From assembly GCA_029891385.1 (NCBI GenBank), contig CM057231.1, positions 64,463,103 to 64,527,102 on the forward strand: a stretch of DNA of 64,000 nucleotides. Reading direction: 5' to 3'. The translations under genes and the position numbers were made by a program. Under the pieces are notes generated by a model. That model did not search any database. It saw only the letters and a list, made by a program, of their open reading frames with translations, and was not told the DNA's origin. Shown piece after piece: positions 56,636-64,000 of the stretch (the stretch's first letter is position 1; each line of letters starts with the position of its first letter). Origin of the DNA: Erythroxylum novogranatense (lineage: Eukaryota; Streptophyta; Magnoliopsida; Malpighiales; Erythroxylaceae).

Positions 56636-59600
56636 CTAAATTTTGATGTTAAAATAATCTGGATCAAAGTGATGTAATCTTACATATCCATCTTCTCCTC
56701 CGCTTGAGAAGCTACAAGTCACAAGTAAAATAATTAGCACGTCAGCTCACAAATTATGCAAGAATGAAACATATGACTGACAACAGGAAAGATCAATAAC
56801 CAAGAAAGATCCTAAATTTTGTTGTGCAAGTATTGACAAACTGCTGCATCATGTCACTTGGCAACAATGATAACCTTATGCCCGTCATAGGTTTCACCAT
56901 AGGCTACAAAACACTCACAAAGACAACTTGAACAGATACAAATAAGTCGGACAGAATGAAAGATGAATTGCTATGGAGGTTCCCACATTTCTGACCACCG
57001 AGAATGCATTAAATTACTTAAAGAGAATACAGAAGTTTCAAAGGAAAAAAGAGACCACAGTAAACAGAAAAAAGTTGGAGCTGGCAATCAAAAACACGTC
57101 TTAAAACCACCATGTAGTGATTTGTGTCGAATAAAAAACCAGTATCAGATTTCAGCAAGAATTGAGTGTGAGCATGCTACTAAGCAATATATTACTGAGT
57201 TGAAATGCATGCTTTGGTAAAAATAAATTACGAATAGATTAGACTATCATTCTTTAAGGATTTAGTTTCATATCATTTTGGTAATCTCATAGACAAACCA
57301 TGCAAGCTTCCTCCCCTAACCCGTGTTTCCAACAAATTTTATCACAAAGTACCATGAAATGGATTAAGTCCCAGTTCAATAGTCAGAATACAATCATCTT
57401 TGGCTAGCAATAATCATTTCTGCCCTAATGCAAACTCAGACCATAAAAGTTCATATATAACTAACTAAAATGTATTCAAAAATTAAAAAGGACTGTAACG
57501 TGTGACATATACATAGGTATTGAGATGGCCCCACACCAGATATCTAAATCTTTATTTTGTTTACTTCTTTTAATCACAGCTCCATCAGACATATATGAGC
57601 CACCTCACACTTTCACAACACCCAAGAAATTTCATACACCAATTGCAATATTTTTCATGTTAGGAAATAAATTTGAACATAAGCCGCTGAGGAAAAGAAA
57701 GAAAATTTAATTGGTGAAAGGGGAAAGAGAAAGGTTAACGGTGCCAATACAACCAGTTAATGAACTTCCATGTAGTACTACCATCCAGTTACTCAGTTAG
57801 ACACATAAGACTGTAATCAGGTAAAGGAAATCTCAGCAAATTTTATCAGACAAAATATGCAAGGATCTTAGAATTATGTAGGCATAAAAAGATGTAAAGG
57901 CACAGAATAGTGCTCTAGAGAAGCTCAGATTAGGCATTAATTTGTTCAAAGCTAAAAATAACATAATCTGTTGGATAACAAACTTTAAAAAGTAGAACCT
58001 CCGCATCAGATCCTATCAACACCAGTACAAAATGTACAAGGGCATAGAAGCAGCAGATTTACCTTTTTCCATCGGGATTGAAAGCCAAAGCATTTATGGG
58101 TCCAAAATGCCCTTTCACACCTCCAATTTCCTCTTGTAGTATCTGAGCATAAAAAGCCAGCAAAAACAAATCAAAAGGTGTCCAAACAATCGACTTTCCA
58201 AAAACATAGAAATAAACAGTGATAAGTTTAAGTTAACCTTGTCGTAGAATTTTGCTTCAAACTTTCCAGCACGATGATCTGTTGTAGTGACAGCCGATGC
58301 ATCCTGACCACCTCCAAGCACAACCTGTATAGCACAGCAGTCAAGATCTTGAAAAATTAAGTATAAAACTTATACACACATCGCCATATTGATCAGCTAT
58401 ATCAAATTTTATAGGGAAAATTCGCTTCCTGACCCAAACTGATTTGGAAAATCCATCAATAAGTCCATGCTACAATAAAGGGATTCAAAACTAATGAAAT
58501 GCTTCCATCCTATTAAAGTGGCTATCTATAGCCTAGAACTTGGGCACTGTAATCACTGAATCATGATACCTTATCAACAAAATATTGGGGCAAATAATTT
58601 ATATTTAACGCAATGAAAACAGGAACAGGTAGCCACAATGAAAATGAGCAGGAATAAAATTAAACTAAAATGGCTAAGCACATCCAAGAAAATGATCACA
58701 TTAAAACCCTGTAACAAAAAAACAATAAGATGCTTATTGTACAGATACTCAGGATGATTCCAAATAATTTATCCATACATGATCCAGAAGTGGCGACATT
58801 GCAACAGCATTGACTGGACGCTCTGTCACATATGTCTTGATAAGAGTCAATGATCTTGTGTCCCAAAGCTAAAAATTGCACAAAGACAAGTGCATCAGGT
58901 TATACGCATCAGCTGAAAATAAAAGTTGAGGCAAAAGATCAAGAAGAATGACAGCCTCCCACCTTAGCAGATTTATCTACAGAGCCAGTAATAAAGTGGG
59001 AACCATCAGTAGATTTTGTAAGAGAGGTTATTGGCCTCTTGTGTCCAATTTCACGATCAGACTCTTTCAGCAGTGTTCCAGTCTGCAAGTTTAAAACAAT
59101 AGCCTGACTGAACTTCTAACTTTGAGATCCATAATATAAATAGAACTCACAGAGCTGACCAAAGTATAAGAATCAGGTTCCCAAATGGCATGAACAAAAA
59201 AGTTAAATACTTGGGAAAACATCTTTTGAATGTTTTTTATACCAAGAGAAAATTAAGAAAATGGGACAACAAGGGCTTCCACTTGGTTTTCAATGTTCTA
59301 AACAGAGAAATGACAGTTTTTGACAACAAACTCTTTCTTCTCTTTCACATAGATACTACAGTTTTCTTTAATGCAAATTGAACCCCGTTCAGATCTCCAA
59401 ATATATTTTACAAATATGGTCTACTTCCTTAATGAGTTAGGATTATTAAAACCAGAAAAAGAAAGAACATCGTTTCATTAAGACAGTTACACTGAAAATT
59501 GGTAAGCAAATAGATCTTTTATTTTGTGATGGAAATAAAAACAAAGTTATCATGAACAATGCAAGGGCTAAATCAATAAACTTCTATCTTTCTCTTGAAT

Positions 59601-61006
59601 ATTCTTCCTCTAAATATTGACTTTGACTCAAATCTCAATTAACAAAATTTGAACTTTTTCACTCCTCCAATCGATTCCATCTTCTAGTTCTTGTAAGAAA
59701 AAATCCAACAGTATCTCCACATCTTTGGGCAAAGGAAACTGTTTGCAAAGCTCCTCCTTAGATTAGAATTAGCCAAAGACTTTTCAAAGTCAGTCCAAAA
59801 CAACCTAATGTAACTACCCATGGGAACTGAGATGAAAAAAGAAAACTTGCCTCAGTATCCCATATACGAACTACAGCATCCTCTCCAGCACTTATGATAG
59901 TTTTGTTAAGAGGACCCCAAACAGCTCTGTTAATTCTTCCTTGAGGGCCTTTGAGGACAAGTACAGATTTACCAGACTCTACAAAATGACAAAAAAGCAT
60001 CGCTTGATTTGGCATAAGTACATATCAATCAAATTTGGTAACCATTTGGACATTAAAATGAGGAGTGTGTAAATCCCCAAATTTATCGAGAATTTGAAAC
60101 AGGTGCACCTATAGACCTTGAAAAGAAAATGTTACATGGAAACCATAAATAAGTGAATAAAGCATGGTAATGGAAGCAACTAGAAAAGCTCAGAAAAAGA
60201 AAAAAATCAACAATACAAATAAAATTTTAATTATTGCTTTATCATATCGATAAAACAACCTTCCAAACAATAACTTATTTTTCTTTCATGTACAAATGCA
60301 AAACTGGGAATTGAAATTTCCAAATTTCTCGCAACATTGGAGCATCCATAATAGCATCAACAGATACATCGACATAAAAATAAATTCGAAATAGTGCAGC
60401 CAACAACATGAGCACAAGGTAATACAGTTGCCATTGGACATGGCTATTAATAATAAACAATATACACAACAAAACGCAATTGTAGAAAACATACGGTCTG
60501 CAGGATCTCTAGCAATGCGCTTAACATGAATGGCTGAAGACAATTCCATGAAAGGGTCAGTAGTGATAAGAGCAAGCTTATCACCCACAGAAAAGTCCAC
60601 AGAGCGAGCAGGAGAATCGAAATTGAAAGTGTACAACTGATTCCCACTTTTAACGTTCCACAGCTTTGCTGTCTGATCCGCACTCCCCGTAATTAGCTGC
60701 AATGAATCTCCTGAGAAAGATTTTAAGAATTATTTATTCAAGATACATATAAAAAAAAGTAAACAATTCAACAAAAGAATTTAACGAGCTCCTAAGAATT
60801 TCAGAGAAAAGAAAGAGAGTACTTGAGACATCGCAAGACCAGACAGCGCCGTTATGGCCGCGGAAAGTGCCCAAGCGCTCGCCGTTGTCAGCAAACCAGA
60901 CGGTGGGATTGTGGTCCTTGGCGCAGGAAAACAATAAATCACCTTCCCTGTTGTACTTTAGGAACGTCAATGGCCTTTCATGGCCTTTCATCAAAATCGG
61001 TCTCAT
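56636..61006 (-). CDS. EIF3I: Eukaryotic translation initiation factor 3 subunit I (eIF3i)
   Basis: Complete eight-exon gene on the minus strand. Exons: 61006-60823, 60710-60495, 59978-59851, 59082-58963, 58868-58779, 58324-58238, 58142-58063, 56711-56636. Together they give 981 bases, 326 residues plus stop, with every junction in phase; plant eIF3i is about 328 residues. It starts [19 protein letters not shown] and ends [20 protein letters not shown] plus Ile. The protein is a seven-bladed WD40 propeller that binds eIF3b/g in the eIF3 complex and supports 43S assembly in the cytosol. Repeats are visible at residues about 8-49, 50-91, 145-184 ([20 protein letters not shown]), 186-225 and 285-320. 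The ATG at 61006 matches the family start; the upstream frame has no ATG before a stop. Introns are 112, 516, 768, 94, 454, 95 and 1,351 bp. The third (59850-59083) has a GC donor (GAG/GCAAGT); the next GT would break the frame. Confidence 0.97.
56712..58062 (-). other. eIF3i intron 7 (1,351 bp)
   Basis: GT donor (GTAAAT) at the 58062 side and TTGTAG acceptor at the 56712 side. Open frames inside (for example 56963-57220) have no motif. No nested gene or transposon is recognised. Confidence 0.85.
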
Positions 61007-61071
61007 GGTTGCAACAAGAAGAATAAGAAGAGGGAAGTGATGTGAGTTTTCTGCCGAAGAGAAGGAAGCTA

Positions 61072-61081
61072 TTAAGGGTTT
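61072..61081 (-). promoter_or_regulatory. telo-box-like element of eIF3i
   Basis: Minus strand AAACCCTTAA, 66-75 bases upstream of the start codon, one base longer than the plant telo-box AAACCCTAA. Telo-boxes are common in promoters of translation-machinery genes. A CT-rich leader (CTTCTTATTCTTCTTG) follows it. Confidence 0.5.
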
Positions 61082-61127
61082 TAGAAGGTTGGCAAAGTCG
61101 TCACATAGTTTTGTAAAAATTTGATTT

Positions 61128-61133
61128 TGGGCT
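61128..61133 (+). promoter_or_regulatory. Site II element upstream of eIF3i
   Basis: TGGGCT, matching the TCP-bound site II core (TGGGCC/T) that often pairs with telo-boxes in growth-linked plant genes. It lies about 50 bases beyond the telo-box. Confidence 0.4.
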
Positions 61134-61289
61134 TTCAATTACAGATACTGCACTGACCCAATATACGATGTCCCACGCTGCTTTAAAAGCGATGACACAG
61201 TTTTAAATTTTCCATGATTTTAAAATCTTAAATCATGTATAAGCTAGGGATTTTAACTTAACCCTCTACATATTATAAGCTAGGGATCA

Positions 61290-62230
61290 CTGCAATTTAA
61301 AGAATTTCTCGTAATACTTCAAAGATTGTGTGGAAGAATTGGGGAAACAGATTTTAAATACATGGGACACACATTTACTTGGTCTAACAGAAGAAAGATC
61401 ATATTGGTACATCAAATAAGTTGGATTGAGCACTTGTTAATGACATTTGACTGGATCAATTTCCTAACAACATTGCTAAGTTCAAAGATCCGCTATTCTC
61501 GAATCATACTCAAATTATAGTGGAGAACTTGTTCCACAAAGTTGTTAAACATTATCCCTTCAGGTTGAAGGACTATCTTATTTATTAGTAAATCAACTTT
61601 CTTTGAGGCTTGCAGGAAGGAAGCATATTACTCTTTTGTGGGCTTTTGTGGGGACTAAGAAGTTCAGTTACGTTCAAAAGTTGAAGGTTAAAAAAATGAG
61701 CTTAAATTGTTAAACTCCTCAAAGGGATCCACTACATCTACTATAAACTCCACCATATTGGAACTTGAAGCTATTCAAACCAAGATTGCCTTTAATCCAA
61801 AAGATCTACTCTTATTGGAAAAGAAAAACTAGCACTTTCTAAATACATACAAGTTGTTAAAAACCACACCTCTCTACTTCAACAAAGGGCTAGAGTGAGT
61901 TGGCTTAATGATGGTGACAATTACACAAGTTTCTTTTTCAACACTATACTTGCAAGGAAAAACCATAACAAAATCTATTCAATCATCGTCAAAGATGGCT
62001 AAACACTTCTGAAAACACGAGGAAATTCAAGATGACACTATAAGGTATTTTGTTTCTCTCTTTGCCACCCTAGCTTTTTAGTTGTTTCACTTATTGATCT
62101 TGGTAAAGTCACTTTGAAACAAGTATCTCCTCTGAATTTTGATTTTTTTAAACTAAACATATGGAAGATAGTGAGATGAAGAATGTAGTTTTTGGTATGG
62201 ATGGTATGAAGGCCTCACGGCCTGATGGTA
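61290..62230 (+). mobile_element. LINE (non-LTR) retrotransposon fragment
   Basis: Plus strand, several frames. The end of the endonuclease is visible as GETDFKYMGHTFTWSN (about 61341-61390) and, in another frame, KDPLFSNHTQIIVENLF (61483-61533), where SNH replaces the usual SDH. The linker before the reverse transcriptase follows (KLLNSSKGST..., then RARVSWLNDGDNYTSFFFN near 61890-61945, and NKIYSIIVKDG). It ends in VVFGMDGMKASRPDGM at 62190-62231, the first reverse-transcriptase block (KAPGPDG in relatives), where the next LTR interrupts it. Stops and frameshifts make it inactive. Confidence 0.85.
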
Positions 62231-63783
62231 TGTTGGGCCCGGCTCCCGATTCCCCGTCCCGAGGTGGCCCCTCGGTCTCGCACTGCGGTAATCACCTAAG
62301 GACTGCGCCGCGGCATCCTTCGTCGCGGCGAGCTCCTCGAAGAAATTGGACCCGTCCCCAACATCTATACGAACTCATACAAACACACATACATATACAT
62401 TCATCATCTACATATGCATTCTGAGTGAATCTCCACCAAAACAGAAGAGTTTCATGTCATTACATTTCGAATAAATTAAACAAGCATTCTCAATATGACA
62501 CATTACATATTAAAGTGTAAATCCAAAATACAATACATGAGAATGCCCAATGATGTTATGCTTGGTGGGCTAACCAAAAATACTAACTTAATGCAATGAT
62601 CTTTAACTATTGCGGAGTTCTTCGATGCCAAGCAAGGATCAACTGATGTCTTGAGTTGCACCTGAGGAGTGAAAAGTAATGGGTTGAGCTACACAACACG
62701 GTGGCTAATATAATTATAGCCATCGTTAATTAGCACAAATTTCGACATATGTATGTATATATATATACATGCAACAATTCTAGCACTCGCATGCGAACCA
62801 AGCAATTTATGCATTCAGCACAATTAATTCAACTCACAAAATATGTCACAAGTATGCCTCATAGTGAACAGATCAAGTATGCAATGCACATCACACGGCT
62901 CGAGGGTCCATGAAAACAAAAGGGAGAAACCGAAGTTTACACCCTAAACAAAATGAGTCCATTCGGAGCTCATAAGCCACAAGCGGGCAACCGGGAGAAG
63001 GCTCTTATCAACGTGCACGTGACGAACGAAATGGTTCCACTCTCGCCCAAACAAAAGCACAAAATCATGCTCAGAATCATTTTATCAGATAATATGTTTT
63101 CAAGCTTTCATTTATTCAAAATGCCATGACTGAAGTCGAGACATAACATGCTTGGAATCAAGATTTACTACTATCCATTCTTATGCTTCTTACAAGTCAT
63201 TCAAATCTTATAACAAATCATGTTTAAACAATTAACCACATATTCGATCAAAATGTCATACATCTCATCATACATAACACATAACATATATTCACACATA
63301 GGCAAGAATATGCCTAATCACACAATAACTATAATTACATTACCCACCTAATATCGCTTGAGAGTCTAAACTCACTGTTGTCCTTCCTCTTGAGATTGGA
63401 TTAGGTCGGATTGGTTTCCTATAACAAACCAAGTTCCCAATCAAGTAACATTCAAAGGAAATATTCAAACAGCTTGAAAATCAAAAGTAAAAGCACTAAG
63501 AGTCTACATCCAACTTCTAACCTGATTTCTGAATCTTAGAGGAAAATCCCAAACTTATAACCCTTCGGCTCTAGACCACAACGAATCTGAAATAACCTCA
63601 ATTGGACATCCACAGAAAAGATATGTCCAAAATACCAAAATTCACTTATCTTTGGAAAGCTGGAGCTTGCTTGCGTGACGGCCCGTTTGTGCATGGCGTG
63701 CACGCATCGTCTTGTTGAGGCATACACCCCTCCTTTCACACGCCACGACGAATGCCTGTTGATCGCCGCGACGTGCGAATTAG
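62231..63783 (-). repeat. LTR (minus orientation) inserted in the LINE, incomplete
   Basis: Starts TGTTGGGCCCGGCTCC exactly where the LINE frame stops. Segments in reverse orientation match S2: the hairpin edge, the block around 62990-63050 (CTCTTATCAACGTGCACGTG versus its complement near 12600), and the region near 62690. It contains a CpG-rich block (62236-62345), a second one near 63665-63780, and a G-box at 63016-63021. Its other end and target duplication are not identified. Confidence 0.7.
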
Positions 63784-63785
63784 GG

Positions 63786-64000
63786 GTGAGCATTATTCGG
63801 GTCGGCCCGATTACCCGACCCGGCCCGAATTAATTCGGATAAAAACATTTCAAATTTCGGGTAATTCGGGTAATTCGGGTATTACCCGAATTATTTTCAG
63901 ACTGGGGTCGGGTAATTTTAAAAATTTTGGGCGGTCCAATTACCCAAATTAGGTTATAAAAATACAAAATTTTGGATTTTTTAAAAAAAATTATCAAAAA
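63786..64000. repeat. Start of a GGGTAATTC-rich repeat element, cut by the window
   Basis: Begins AGGGGTGAGCATTATTCGGG, a start often seen in plant hAT-like short elements (by recollection). It contains tandem TCGGGTAAT units with the palindrome TTCGGGTATTACCCGAA (63873-63889). It runs beyond the right edge. Confidence 0.45.

Noticed and set aside
60734..61138. N-terminal extension of eIF3i upstream of 61006
   Set aside because: The upstream frame has no ATG (it begins with TTG after a stop), and the family protein starts at [10 protein letters not shown].

Overview
This window is nuclear DNA of a flowering plant, most likely a eudicot. The evidence is two intron/exon-style host genes with close plant relatives (a P-class PPR protein and the translation factor eIF3i), a low-GC background, and long-terminal-repeat (LTR) retrotransposons primed by tRNA-iMet (TGGTATCA...). 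I see no bacterial, organellar or viral genome features. About 80% of the window is layered transposable-element DNA; host genes occupy roughly 53.6-61.1 kb.

Layout. 1-23821: a decayed Ty3/gypsy element of Tekay/Del type on the minus strand (pol 1-2936, gag 19084-20400, 5' LTR 20471-23821). Its protease is split by a 16.1 kb non-autonomous LTR element (E1, 2942-19078, target duplication CTAAT). E1 has about 4.4 kb LTRs and only about 0.6 kb of internal DNA, and itself carries two solo LTRs (S1 4388-8376; S2 11527-14242). 23822-26346: the 3' part of an older LTR. 27953-32216: another solo LTR (S3, target duplication CTAAT) inside older repeat DNA. 33.9-51.9 kb: a rearranged Ty1/copia remnant invaded by a young non-autonomous gypsy-type element (E2, 34527-43665, target duplication ATTAA, 2.8 kb LTRs, 3.5 kb non-coding interior) and by a further LTR layer holding solo LTR S4 (46071-49421, target duplication ATGTA), which has an internal tandem duplication of about 935 bp. 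52491-53188: a small inverted-repeat (MITE-like) element.

Host genes. 53645-54832 (+) is an intronless PPR gene. 55110-55554 (+) is a broken CDC48B-like AAA ATPase fragment. 56636-61006 (-) is a complete eight-exon eIF3i gene (326 aa), one of whose introns has a GC-AG boundary. From 61.3 kb transposon DNA resumes: a LINE fragment cut by an LTR that starts at 62231, then the start of a repeat that runs off the window.

The less expected content is in the LTRs. Unrelated-looking LTR families share short structured modules: a three-stem motif, a CGGAC/GTCCG stem-loop, CpG-rich palindromes, a G-box/W-box pair and a degenerate module of about 100 bp that recurs several times per LTR. None of the transposons seems able to encode working proteins here. 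E1 and E2 keep primer-binding sites and polypurine tracts and would depend on proteins supplied by another element.
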